Notes under the pieces: generated by a model
What the model was told of the DNA's origin: nothing
Seen by the model: the letters and a program-made list of their open reading frames with translations, nothing else
Database searches by the model: none
Source: Clostridiales bacterium
GTDB lineage: Bacteria > Bacillota > Clostridia > Lachnospirales > Lachnospiraceae
Length of the DNA: 17,658 nucleotides
Direction: 5' to 3'
Assembly (NCBI GenBank): GCA_019423795.1
Contig: JAHZAT010000004.1
Coordinates: forward strand, 1 to 17,658
Shown: positions 1-7,090 of the stretch, piece after piece
How the letters are laid out: every line of letters begins with the position of its first letter
Position numbering within the stretch: the stretch's first letter is position 1
Position numbers and translations under genes: made by a program

Positions 1-1
1 A

Positions 2-52
2 GCTGTTCAATGTATCTTAGATGGCATTGAAAGCTATCTAGCAGATATATAA
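2..52 (+). CDS. C-terminal end of a plus-strand gene, possibly an N-acetylmuramoyl-L-alanine amidase (partial)
   Basis: Only the last 16 codons and the TAA stop lie in the window, reading AVQCILDGIESYLADI. A hairpin follows two bases after the stop, which supports a real gene end here. The pattern A-x-x-I-x-x-GI-x-x-Y resembles the last helix of Amidase_3 cell-wall amidases, but 16 residues are too few to fix a family. The open frame continues off the left edge. The amidase identity is inference only. Confidence 0.35.
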   Translation, partial: AVQCILDGIESYLADI

Positions 53-53
53 T

Positions 54-79
54 GAGCTGGGAAATTAATCTCCCAGCTC
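54..79 (+). terminator. Hairpin between convergent genes (probable terminator)
   Basis: A perfect 9-bp inverted repeat (GAGCTGGGA at 54-62, TCCCAGCTC at 71-79) with an 8-base loop sits directly after the plus-strand stop at 52. The downstream T-tract is weak (tgctatactcttt), so termination may be incomplete. The small minus-strand gene ends at 98, so the hairpin could act for both convergent transcripts. Confidence 0.55.
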
Positions 80-97
80 TGCTATACTCTTTGCATA

Positions 98-292
98 TTA
101 TTCTTTGATTTTCTGATATTCTATGGCGTAGATCTCTCCTTCCTGATCGTTGACATACTCTTTCATGTAAGAATCATCTTCGTTGAGTATTAGATTTAGA
201 TGTTCCAGATTCGCATCACTTATTGTAATGCCGTCCACACGGATCGCCAGTCCTTGTGACAGATAATAAGATAATTCATCATGACTCGTCAT
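98..292 (-). CDS. Small hypothetical acidic protein (64 aa)
   Basis: I do not recognise this protein. It starts at ATG 292, preceded by a good GGAGGG ribosome binding site about six bases upstream, and an in-frame stop lies before the start, so the length of 64 residues is firm. It is acidic and soluble, with no signal peptide, membrane segment or cysteine pair. A N-terminal helix (DELSYYLSQGLAIRVDG) is followed by a polar C-terminal half rich in Asp, Glu and Tyr. It is transcribed divergently from mecA. A possible promoter (TTGAAA at 466-471, TATAAT at 443-448, minus strand) would give a leader of about 140 bases. Function is unknown. Confidence 0.65.
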   Translation of the reverse strand: MTSHDELSYYLSQGLAIRVDGITISDANLEHLNLILNEDDSYMKEYVNDQEGEIYAIEYQKIKE

Positions 293-425
293 ACGTACCC
301 TCCAATCTTATTAAGCAGATGTTTCTTGTTACTTTCTTAATCTCATACAATGAAAGTTCCTTCCTTACATCGTCAGTGTTTCTTGTGGTATATAAAAATT
401 CCGCACTGTTTCCAAATGTAAGTCT

Positions 426-471
426 TGTCGCGACATAATGTAATTATATACATAATTGGAAATTATTTCAA
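426..471 (-). promoter_or_regulatory. Probable promoter of the 64-aa gene with a palindrome at the start site
   Basis: On the minus strand TTGAAA (466-471) and TATAAT (443-448) are separated by 17 bases. A perfect 10-bp palindrome, TGTCGCGACA, lies at 426-435, where transcription would be expected to begin, so it could be an operator. No known operator family was recognised. It lies in the 275-base gap shared with mecA. Confidence 0.5.
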
Positions 472-509
472 GGCATTTATGGATAAAATTGTAAATTTCT
501 TGAAAAAGC

Positions 510-538
510 TTTACACGTCGCAAAAGTAATACTATAAT
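510..538 (+). promoter_or_regulatory. Sigma-A promoter of mecA
   Basis: TTTACA (510-515) and a perfect TATAAT (533-538) are separated by 17 bases, with the mecA ribosome binding site (AAAGGAG, 553-559) just downstream. This predicts a start near 545 and a leader of about 23 bases. Confidence 0.8.
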
Positions 539-567
539 AACATCAAAGTAGTAAAGGAGTGATGATT

Positions 568-1284
568 ATGAAAATAGAACGTATCAGTGATAATCAAATC
601 CGATGTACTTTAAATAAAGAAGACTTAGAAGGAAAGGAAACTCTGTTAAGTGAACTTGCCTTTGGCTCTGAAAAGGCGAAAGGATTGTTCCGGGAATTAA
701 TGAACAAAGCTGCTACTGAACTTGGTTTTGAGACGAATGAAGATAATCCTTTGATGGTAGAAGCAATTCCTGTATCCAAAGAATGTCTGATCCTTGTGAT
801 CACAAGAGTGGATAACCCGGAGGATTTCCGTGAACATTATAAAAAACTGCCGAAAAGTCTATTGGCTGGACAGCTCGCGGGAGCTGATGAAGACATTTTA
901 TCTAATCTTCCAGATCTGCTTTCAGACTTTGGAAAATCCACATTTTCAGCAGATTCAGGAAATGATATGAAACGTGTACTCGCCGATGACGGAGTTGGCA
1001 TCTTTGCTTTTACTTCTCTCGATGACGTTGCATTTGCTTCAAAGTTACTGAACAAGTACAGCCTGTCCAGTACTTTATATAAAGATTCTGAAAACCAGTG
1101 CTACTATCTTTCATTGACGGATCTTGACGATTCGCCGAACAGCACGGTCATGGATGAGATTCATCAGCTTTTATCAGAATATTGCAAACGTCTGCCAAAC
1201 ACATATGCAACGAAAGCTTTATTTAATGAACATCTGACGACGATTATTGAAAAACAGGCCGTTGAAGAAATGGCTGCTTATTAA
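568..1284 (+). CDS. mecA: Adaptor protein MecA
   Basis: MecA-family adaptors deliver substrates to the ClpC AAA+ unfoldase of the ClpCP protease in the cytoplasm. The N-terminus MKIERISDNQIRCTLNKEDL matches the MecA/YpbH N-terminal substrate-binding domain, and residues from about 140 (IFAFTSLDDVAFASKLL, then STLYKDSENQCYYLSL) match the C-terminal ClpC-binding domain with its F-x-F-x-x-x-D-D and YY-x-x-L signatures. A short polar linker joins the two. I chose ATG 568 (238 aa) because AAAGGAG lies eight bases upstream; GTG 559 and ATG 562 overlap or crowd that site. The gene is monocistronic, with its own promoter and terminator. In bacilli the family controls competence; here the substrate is unknown. 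Confidence 0.9.
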   Translation: MKIERISDNQIRCTLNKEDLEGKETLLSELAFGSEKAKGLFRELMNKAATELGFETNEDNPLMVEAIPVSKECLILVITRVDNPEDFREHYKKLPKSLLAGQLAGADEDILSNLPDLLSDFGKSTFSADSGNDMKRVLADDGVGIFAFTSLDDVAFASKLLNKYSLSSTLYKDSENQCYYLSLTDLDDSPNSTVMDEIHQLLSEYCKRLPNTYATKALFNEHLTTIIEKQAVEEMAAY

Positions 1285-1292
1285 AACAAACG

Positions 1293-1341
1293 AAAAGGAA
1301 TCCCCGAATATTTTGTGTTCAGGAATTCCTTTTTCTATTTT
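1293..1341 (+). terminator. Intrinsic terminator of mecA
   Basis: A 16-bp imperfect inverted repeat (1293-1308 with 1318-1333, two mismatches) follows the mecA stop by eight bases and runs into a T-rich tail (ttttctatttt). The minus-strand alcohol dehydrogenase ends at 1367, so it lies between convergent genes. Read on the minus strand the hairpin is also followed by T residues, so it may be bidirectional. Confidence 0.8.
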
Positions 1342-1366
1342 ATAGATACATGGCTTCTTATTGGAT

Positions 1367-2548
1367 TTATTTTGCTGTTTTATAAATTTCTACTAAGTCC
1401 TTTGCTGACAATTTTTTAAATGCACCTAACTGCTGTGTGTCATGATTCGTTGCTTTCATTGCCATATCTTTTATCTGCTCGTCGGTTGGATTGATTCCAA
1501 GTTCTTTCATATTTGTTGGCATCTCGATCATTCTATAAAACTCTTCGACTGCTTCAATACCTTTTAATGCTGTTGATTTTACATCATCGCTTTCTTCTAC
1601 TCCCATAACATCGACTGCAAACTGTGCAAATCGTTCTGGTTTCTCGTCCATAACATATCTTGCCCAGCTTCCCCATACAGCTGCAAGCCCTGCTCCATGA
1701 GCCACATCAAACATTCCACCAAGCTCATGTTCAATCAGATGCGTTGCCCAGTCACCTCCGCAAGTTCCGCAGCCTGTCAAACCATTATGTGACAGAGATC
1801 CACACCACATGATCTCTGCTCTTGCTTCATAATTCTCAGGATCCTTCTTTAAGATCTTTGCATATTTCATGACATTTTTCATAACGTCCTGAGCGATCTT
1901 GTCTGTGATCTCCATTGTATCTTCTAATACAAAATAACGTTCCATTGTATGCATCATGATATCTGCACATCCGCACTGTGTCTGATAGTCTGGCAAGGTA
2001 TATGTGATCTCTGGATTCATGATCGCAAATTTAGGTCTGGCAAGATCTGTATCCAGTGCTTTCTTATACCATCCTTCTTCATTGGTGATAACGCAGGAAT
2101 TACTCATTTCACTTCCTGCTGCTGCGATCGTTAAGACGCTTCCTAGTGGATAACATGCTTTTGGTCTTGCCTTTCCTGTAAACAGATCCCATACATCAAC
2201 CTCTGGATTTCCAAGTCCATACGCAATCGCTTTACAGGAATCGATAACACTTCCTCCTCCAACTGCAAGAATGAAATCTACTCCTTCTTTCTTGCATAAT
2301 TCGATTCCTTCATATACTTTTGAAAGATGTGGATTTGGAACTACACCTCCAAGTGTTACATAATCAATGTCAAAATCCTTTAATGCTTCGCAGACTCTGT
2401 CCAACAGTCCAGACTTTTTAGCACTTTGTCCACCATAATGTACCAGAACTTTCTTACACCCTTCTTCCTTTACCAACGGACCAACTTTCAATTCCGCATC
2501 TTTGCCAAATACAACCTTGGTCGGTGTAAAATATTGAAAATTTAACAT
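1367..2548 (-). CDS. Iron-containing alcohol dehydrogenase (YqhD/butanol dehydrogenase group)
   Basis: The family reduces short aldehydes to alcohols with NAD(P)H in the cytoplasm, using a bound divalent metal. The 393-residue length and whole-sequence pattern fit E. coli YqhD (387 aa). Visible motifs are the nucleotide-binding GGGSVID (97-103) and the metal ligands D196, H200 (CADIMMHTMERY), H270 and H284, spaced as in YqhD. ATG 2548 was chosen because AGGAGG (2555-2560) lies six bases upstream; longer in-frame extension to 2620 would run through a hairpin and is unlikely to be translated. It is the last gene of the PTS-DhaK operon but is separated from dhaL by 82 bases containing that hairpin. 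A likely job is reducing glycolaldehyde or lactaldehyde released by the aldolase; this is inference. Confidence 0.88.
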   Translation of the reverse strand: MLNFQYFTPTKVVFGKDAELKVGPLVKEEGCKKVLVHYGGQSAKKSGLLDRVCEALKDFDIDYVTLGGVVPNPHLSKVYEGIELCKKEGVDFILAVGGGSVIDSCKAIAYGLGNPEVDVWDLFTGKARPKACYPLGSVLTIAAAGSEMSNSCVITNEEGWYKKALDTDLARPKFAIMNPEITYTLPDYQTQCGCADIMMHTMERYFVLEDTMEITDKIAQDVMKNVMKYAKILKKDPENYEARAEIMWCGSLSHNGLTGCGTCGGDWATHLIEHELGGMFDVAHGAGLAAVWGSWARYVMDEKPERFAQFAVDVMGVEESDDVKSTALKGIEAVEEFYRMIEMPTNMKELGINPTDEQIKDMAMKATNHDTQQLGAFKKLSAKDLVEIYKTAK

Positions 2549-2560
2549 AACATACCTCCT

Positions 2561-2605
2561 AAAAAAACAGTACACTATAATATCTCTATTACAATGTACT
2601 GTTTT
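2561..2605 (-). terminator. Hairpin with U-tract directly before the alcohol dehydrogenase ribosome binding site
   Basis: An 11-bp perfect inverted repeat (2564-2574 with 2595-2605, core ACAGTACA and TGTACTGT) encloses a 20-base loop. Read on the minus strand it ends in seven T residues (2567-2561), immediately followed by the AGGAGG of the dehydrogenase gene. It has the shape of an intrinsic terminator or attenuator that would lower dehydrogenase expression relative to dhaL. It could instead be a DNA operator or an mRNA processing site. Confidence 0.5.
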
Positions 2606-2630
2606 ATCTTTATAAATCACATGCTAAGAA

Positions 2631-3251
2631 TTATAAACTTTTTGCAAATGCCTGCATGATCAGCGATGCAACTTTGGCTCCTGGATCTTCCAGACTTCTG
2701 GATGCTTCTCCTCTTGTTGCAGCACGTCCATGAACTGCTAACATTGTTGTAGTAGCTTTGAATCCTTCTTCTGCTGCATCAGCGGCTTTCCCTGCCATAT
2801 CTGCCAAAGATTCTCCTGCTGCTAAAGAAGCCTGTAAGCTTTCTACTGCTGGATGAAGGCCATCAAGGAATGTCTTATCTCCAACCTTTGCTCCACCTAA
2901 TTTCGCAACTCCCGCTTCGTAAGAAGCAAAGATCTGTACTACATCAGCATCTTCTAATGTTTCTTTTCCTTTCAAATCTTTTCCAGCCTGTTTTAAACCA
3001 GTTGCCATTAAAGATCCCATTGTTGAAGGAACTTTATTCGCCATTGCTTTTCCTGCTGCAAATAACAGTTTTCCTGCATCAGCGATTGCTCCGTCAGATA
3101 CTGCATCGTATGCTGCTTTAAATCCATCGGACATTGTAAGACCTAAGTCTCCATCACCAACGATTCCGTCCATCTCGATCAGCTTATCTTTATTCTCAGC
3201 CATAATGTTACTGATCTCTTTTAATAATTTGATTAAGTAAGATGTTTCCAT
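2631..3251 (-). CDS. dhaL: Dihydroxyacetone kinase subunit DhaL
   Basis: DhaL is the nucleotide-binding subunit that passes phosphate to the ketose held by DhaK. The 206-residue sequence carries the Mg-ADP aspartates (D28, D33 and D35 in EMDGIVGDGDLG), the nucleotide loop PSTMGSLMATG (75-85), GDKTFLDGLHPAVESL (124-139) and the end motif GRAATRGEASRSLEDPGA (175-192). ATG 3251 was chosen for the AGGAGG at 3261-3266, which overlaps the stop codon of the preceding dhaK, suggesting translational coupling. In PTS-dependent systems DhaL keeps ADP bound and is rephosphorylated by DhaM; no dhaM is present here, so the phosphate donor is unclear. Confidence 0.92.
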   Translation of the reverse strand: METSYLIKLLKEISNIMAENKDKLIEMDGIVGDGDLGLTMSDGFKAAYDAVSDGAIADAGKLLFAAGKAMANKVPSTMGSLMATGLKQAGKDLKGKETLEDADVVQIFASYEAGVAKLGGAKVGDKTFLDGLHPAVESLQASLAAGESLADMAGKAADAAEEGFKATTTMLAVHGRAATRGEASRSLEDPGAKVASLIMQAFAKSL

Positions 3252-3264
3252 ACTAAAACGCCTC

Positions 3265-4275
3265 CTAAACCTGTTTGAAGAATGGTGTATCAACTGGATG
3301 GTCGATATATTCTTTTAATTCATCATCAAGTTTTAATAATGAGATTGAGAATCCAGCCATTTCAATCGCTGTTGCATATTCTCCCACATAGTATTTGTAT
3401 ACGCTGATTCCTTTTTCTTCAAGAACCTGATTGATGCGACGTGTTACAATATACTGTTCATCTAATGGAGTAGCTCCAAGACCATTTACAAGTACTGCAA
3501 CTTCATCACCTTTTTCATATGGAAGGTCTGCTACGATCTTCTCTAACATTTCATCAACGATCTGATCAGCTGGCTCTAATTTACCACGGCGGATTCCTGG
3601 TTCTCCATGGATTCCCATTCCAATTTCCATTTCGTCATCTTCGATTTCGAAACTTGGTTTACCAACTCTTGGCACTGTACATGGTGTTAAAGCTACACCC
3701 ATTGTACGAACGTTGTTGTTTGCTTTATCTGCAACACGTTTTACTTCTTCTAAAGAAAGCATCTTGTCTGCTGCAGCTCCTGCACATTTGTATACGAAGA
3801 AGATTCCTGCAACACCACGACGTGTACTCTTTTCTCCTGGTGCAGATGGTCCTGCTGAAGCAACATCGTCTGCTCCTAAAACTTCTGCTGTTTCGATATC
3901 GTCTTCCATCTCAACTTCATCAGCTGCTGGACGGAATGTGAAGATATCTCCATTATAATTACCGTAGATATATAATACTCCGGCACCCTGGTCTGCATCT
4001 CTTGTTAAAGCGATTGCCTGATCTACACTTGGAGACTGGAATACATCACCAACTGCACATCCATCGATCATACCTTTTCCTACATATCCCAAGAATAATG
4101 GAAGATGTCCTGATCCACCACCTGTGACGATACCTACTTTTCCTTCTTTTTTATGTTTAGATACAAGAACCTGTAAGTCACCATCTACACATGTAAGATC
4201 ATCTTTATGTGCGATGTAGATTCCTTCTAACATTTCTTTGATATAATTATCTGGCTGGTTGATAATTTTCTTCAT
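3265..4275 (-). CDS. dhaK: Dihydroxyacetone kinase subunit DhaK (copy 2, paired with DhaL)
   Basis: DhaK subunits bind a small ketose covalently through a histidine and present it to DhaL for phosphorylation. This 336-residue protein keeps GGGSGH (52-57), the NYNGD aspartate (D110) and the hemiaminal histidine H223 in GIHGEPGI. After GGGSGH it has Leu-Pro where the other copy and most DhaK proteins have Glu-Pro, and residues 120-150 form an acidic insert (VEMEDDIETAEVLGADD), both hints of a changed substrate pocket. ATG 4275 follows GGAG by about eight bases. It lies 29 bases after the aldolase gene and its stop overlaps the dhaL ribosome binding site. The substrate may be dihydroxyacetone, erythrulose or a branched ketose; sequence alone cannot decide. 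Confidence 0.88.
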   Translation of the reverse strand: MKKIINQPDNYIKEMLEGIYIAHKDDLTCVDGDLQVLVSKHKKEGKVGIVTGGGSGHLPLFLGYVGKGMIDGCAVGDVFQSPSVDQAIALTRDADQGAGVLYIYGNYNGDIFTFRPAADEVEMEDDIETAEVLGADDVASAGPSAPGEKSTRRGVAGIFFVYKCAGAAADKMLSLEEVKRVADKANNNVRTMGVALTPCTVPRVGKPSFEIEDDEMEIGMGIHGEPGIRRGKLEPADQIVDEMLEKIVADLPYEKGDEVAVLVNGLGATPLDEQYIVTRRINQVLEEKGISVYKYYVGEYATAIEMAGFSISLLKLDDELKEYIDHPVDTPFFKQV

Positions 4276-4304
4276 TGCATACTCTCCTTCTTCTATGTAA
4301 GCGA

Positions 4305-4973
4305 TTATTTGTTAGGGAATTTGATCTGAGATGGATATTCCCATTTCTGTAATTCTTCTGGTGGGAAGAAGTATGGTTCTTCACCCTGTCCTGCACAAAG
4401 TGCATTGTAGTATAACTGAGCTAATTCTTCGATATAAGCAGCTCTTAAGTATGCATCATAGATGTCACCCTGAGATACAGCCACTGCTCCATGTCCCTGT
4501 AATAAGAATACATCTGCTTCCTGAACTGGTTCAATAACACTATCAGACAGATCTGTTGTTCCTGGACGTCCGTAAGGAGCTACTGGGATTCTGGATTTTG
4601 TTACACCTAAGTTAGCAATTTCATATACAACCGCTGGAATTGGTTTGTTTAATACAGCGAATGTTGTTGCATACATAGAATGTGTATGGCAGATTGCATT
4701 CACATCTGGTCTTGTTTTGTAAATCTGAAGATGCATTAAAGATTCACTTGTTGGACGAAGTCCTGATTCATTTTCGATAACGTTTGCATCAAGATCAAGA
4801 ACAACCATATCTCTTGCTGTTAATAATTCTCTATCTACCTGTGTTGGTGTGATTACTACATATCCTGTTTCTGGATCTCTTGCACTTAAGTTTCCAGATA
4901 AATGTTTACATAATCCTTCTTTTTGAGCACGTTTTGCCATAGCTACAACGTCTTTTTTTAATGATTCTAACAT
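4305..4973 (-). CDS. Class II (AraD/FucA-type) aldolase
   Basis: Members of this zinc-dependent family cleave ketose phosphates such as L-fuculose-1-phosphate to dihydroxyacetone phosphate plus a short aldehyde, or epimerise L-ribulose-5-phosphate. The 222-residue protein has the phosphate-binding SGNLS (26-30), catalytic E77 in PTSES, zinc ligands H96 and H98 (CHTHSMYAT) and H161 (LLQGHGAVAV), all in FucA order. FucA-like segments such as ELAQLYY in the C-terminal helix favour an aldolase over an epimerase. The start ATG (4971-4973) overlaps the end of the regulator gene in ATGTTAG, with GGAG just upstream, so translation is probably coupled. The true substrate is unknown; an apulose-4-phosphate-type aldolase is one alternative, given its DhaK neighbours. 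Confidence 0.87.
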   Translation of the reverse strand: MLESLKKDVVAMAKRAQKEGLCKHLSGNLSARDPETGYVVITPTQVDRELLTARDMVVLDLDANVIENESGLRPTSESLMHLQIYKTRPDVNAICHTHSMYATTFAVLNKPIPAVVYEIANLGVTKSRIPVAPYGRPGTTDLSDSVIEPVQEADVFLLQGHGAVAVSQGDIYDAYLRAAYIEELAQLYYNALCAGQGEEPYFFPPEELQKWEYPSQIKFPNK

Positions 4974-7069
4974 TTCTTCTTCTCCTTTTCTCGTTTTTGA
5001 ATAAGTTTAATAATATCTTCTGGCTTTTTCGCTTTCTTTAAAAGCTGCAAGCTTTTTTTATCTTCAATAATGTGATTTAACTGTTCTAACACTTCCAGAT
5101 GTTTCGTTGGATCAGGAGTTCCGATCATAATGACGACATCCGCTTCCATATATCCGTAAACATCCGTTCTCTCTGGCATCGTAAGCAATGATAAACACAC
5201 TCTTTTCGCTCCATCATCAACCCCTGCATGCGCAATGATCACTCCGTCTGCGATCATGATAAATGGTTTATCTGCTTTGATATTGTCAATTGCCTTCTGA
5301 ACATATCTCTCTGTGATATCCCCACGATCCAGCAACGGCTTGGCCACCGTTTGGATTGCATCTTCCCAAGGAAGTACATGATCTAATACTTGTACCGTTT
5401 CCTCTACTAAAACATCTTTCAGCCCGATCTGAAACTTCGTTCTTACATTGTCGGATTTTTCCTCTTCTGTCTCTGGATTGAGTGCTGCTGCGAATTCCCT
5501 TTTCAGAGCTTCTTCATCCTTAATATCTGCATATTTTCGAACGACATCTAATAATGTAGAAACATCTAGCTTACGAGGAACGATCCCAACTAATTCTCCC
5601 ATGACTTTGTCCCTGAATTTCATCTTAGATATCTCATCAAGGAATGGCTTTACAACAAATTGTGTCTTTGCTGTCTCTAGTCTTACCATCGTAAATACAA
5701 TGTCAAACTTTGTTTCATCATAGGTTGCAAAATCTCTCATAGAAAGGCATGCAATAAAATCAATCTCTGGAAACAGTTCTTTCAATGTAAAATATAAAAA
5801 ATTTGAAACCGATATTCCATTGGCACATACAACCACTGCTCGTTTCTTTGCTTCCGGTGCAAGTTCAAGAATTCCTTCTCTTCGAAGCCATGCTCCAAAC
5901 AATGCTGTAATATATACGAGCTCTTCGTCTGGCACCTCGACTCCAACTAATTTCTCAACCGGTCCGATCGACTTACGGACAATTGCATGAAGTGACGCAT
6001 ATTGTGGGAGGACCATATCTAAAATACTCTGTTCAATATGATAATGATACTTCATACGGTAAAATGCTGGTTTGATATGCTGAAACAATGCTTCAAGCAA
6101 TGTCTCTCTTTCATTGATCGTTACACAGATCAGATTCTCAAAATTAACGATCACTTCTTCTGAAGCTTTCATTAATTCTTCTTCCTGTGAAGAATCTTTT
6201 CCTTGTAATGTATGAAAATTTGAAATCTGTATCTGAGCTGTTAAAAACAGTTTCTCAGTCTGCCAGGTGATCCCATATTCTTTTGCAAATTCAAGCATAA
6301 CTGAATATTCTTTGGTGCCGGCAATATGTTGAAATGTCTCTGGAAGTTCTCGAAGAATTCTTCCCTTCTGTGTTCTGATAATAGTGAGACACATGATCAG
6401 TGGAAGTTCTTTAAGTCTCTCATCTGTAAAACGAACTTGCAGGCGTTCTTCGATCATTGAGATCTGTTTCTCTACCTGCTCCATCATCTCTTCACTGATC
6501 TGACAGATGTCCATGATCGTATCTTTTCCTTTTGGAATCTTCAAAATCCCACGAATCGATGTGATCATCATTTCCCGCTTTGCATATTCACTGCCGACTA
6601 AGTGATATCCTTCCTGTCGGCTGTATGATACTTCCAGATGATAATCTTCTAATCTTTGTTCCAGTTTCTTAAGATCTGTAAGAAATGTATTCTTGCTGAT
6701 TTCTAATTTTGATGTGAAATGATAGATTGATAATTCCTCACGTATGCAAAGAAGCATCAAAAAAATTAAAAGTCCGCGTTCCTTGTCCGTATAAATATAC
6801 GTTGTTCCATCCCCTGCGATCTCTTCTGTCTGATATTGTTCAATAACAGCCACTGGTATAATGAATTTTCCAGTTCTAAGCCTCTCAATCTTTGGCGTTC
6901 CATTGTCTTGCAGATAATCATTGATCTTCTCGATCGTGTAACTTAACTGCTTCCTGGATAGCTGTAAAGACATTTCCACTTCCTTCCCCGTAATCGAGGG
7001 ATTATTCACTATCGTTTTAAGAACCGTATAAGCTCTTTCATCTAAATACAATGGGTACACCTCTTTCAT
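4967..7069 (-). CDS. PRD-domain transcriptional regulator with EIIB and EIIA domains (MtlR/LicR type)
   Basis: This 700-residue cytoplasmic activator-type protein has, in order, an N-terminal helix-turn-helix (about 10-60), a second Mga-like helix-turn-helix (95-165), PRD1 (190-300), PRD2 (310-405), an EIIB-Gat-like domain with C415 in VVVCANGIS, and an EIIA domain with H614 in IIAHAGVDDG. Such regulators bind DNA and are switched by PTS phosphorylation. PRD2 keeps its first histidine (H331 in LFQHIKPAFYR) but has ALFGA where the second usually sits, and PRD1 shows MCLTIIR where a histidine is usual. ATG 7069 has only a weak ribosome binding site; TTG 7072 is an in-frame alternative. Sitting inside the PTS operon, it likely controls it. 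Confidence 0.87.
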   Translation of the reverse strand: MKEVYPLYLDERAYTVLKTIVNNPSITGKEVEMSLQLSRKQLSYTIEKINDYLQDNGTPKIERLRTGKFIIPVAVIEQYQTEEIAGDGTTYIYTDKERGLLIFLMLLCIREELSIYHFTSKLEISKNTFLTDLKKLEQRLEDYHLEVSYSRQEGYHLVGSEYAKREMMITSIRGILKIPKGKDTIMDICQISEEMMEQVEKQISMIEERLQVRFTDERLKELPLIMCLTIIRTQKGRILRELPETFQHIAGTKEYSVMLEFAKEYGITWQTEKLFLTAQIQISNFHTLQGKDSSQEEELMKASEEVIVNFENLICVTINERETLLEALFQHIKPAFYRMKYHYHIEQSILDMVLPQYASLHAIVRKSIGPVEKLVGVEVPDEELVYITALFGAWLRREGILELAPEAKKRAVVVCANGISVSNFLYFTLKELFPEIDFIACLSMRDFATYDETKFDIVFTMVRLETAKTQFVVKPFLDEISKMKFRDKVMGELVGIVPRKLDVSTLLDVVRKYADIKDEEALKREFAAALNPETEEEKSDNVRTKFQIGLKDVLVEETVQVLDHVLPWEDAIQTVAKPLLDRGDITERYVQKAIDNIKADKPFIMIADGVIIAHAGVDDGAKRVCLSLLTMPERTDVYGYMEADVVIMIGTPDPTKHLEVLEQLNHIIEDKKSLQLLKKAKKPEDIIKLIQKREKEKKKC

Positions 7070-7090
7070 CAAGTTCTTACTTTCATAAGT

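Noticed and set aside
256..438. 60-codon plus-strand open frame in the gap before mecA
   Set aside because: It has no ribosome binding site, overlaps the start of a better-supported minus-strand gene, and covers the minus-strand leader.
501..515. cre-like sequence (TGAAAAAGCTTTACA) at the mecA -35
   Set aside because: The central CG of the CcpA site is missing and the spacing is one base too long; it is explained by the promoter.
2575..2594. Internal promoter in the hairpin loop before the dehydrogenase gene (TATTAT/TATAGT)
   Set aside because: No acceptable -35 lies at the right distance for either -10 candidate.
2549..2620. 24-residue N-terminal extension of the alcohol dehydrogenase
   Set aside because: It would be translated through the hairpin and its AGGAGG; ATG 2548 has ideal spacing and gives the family length.
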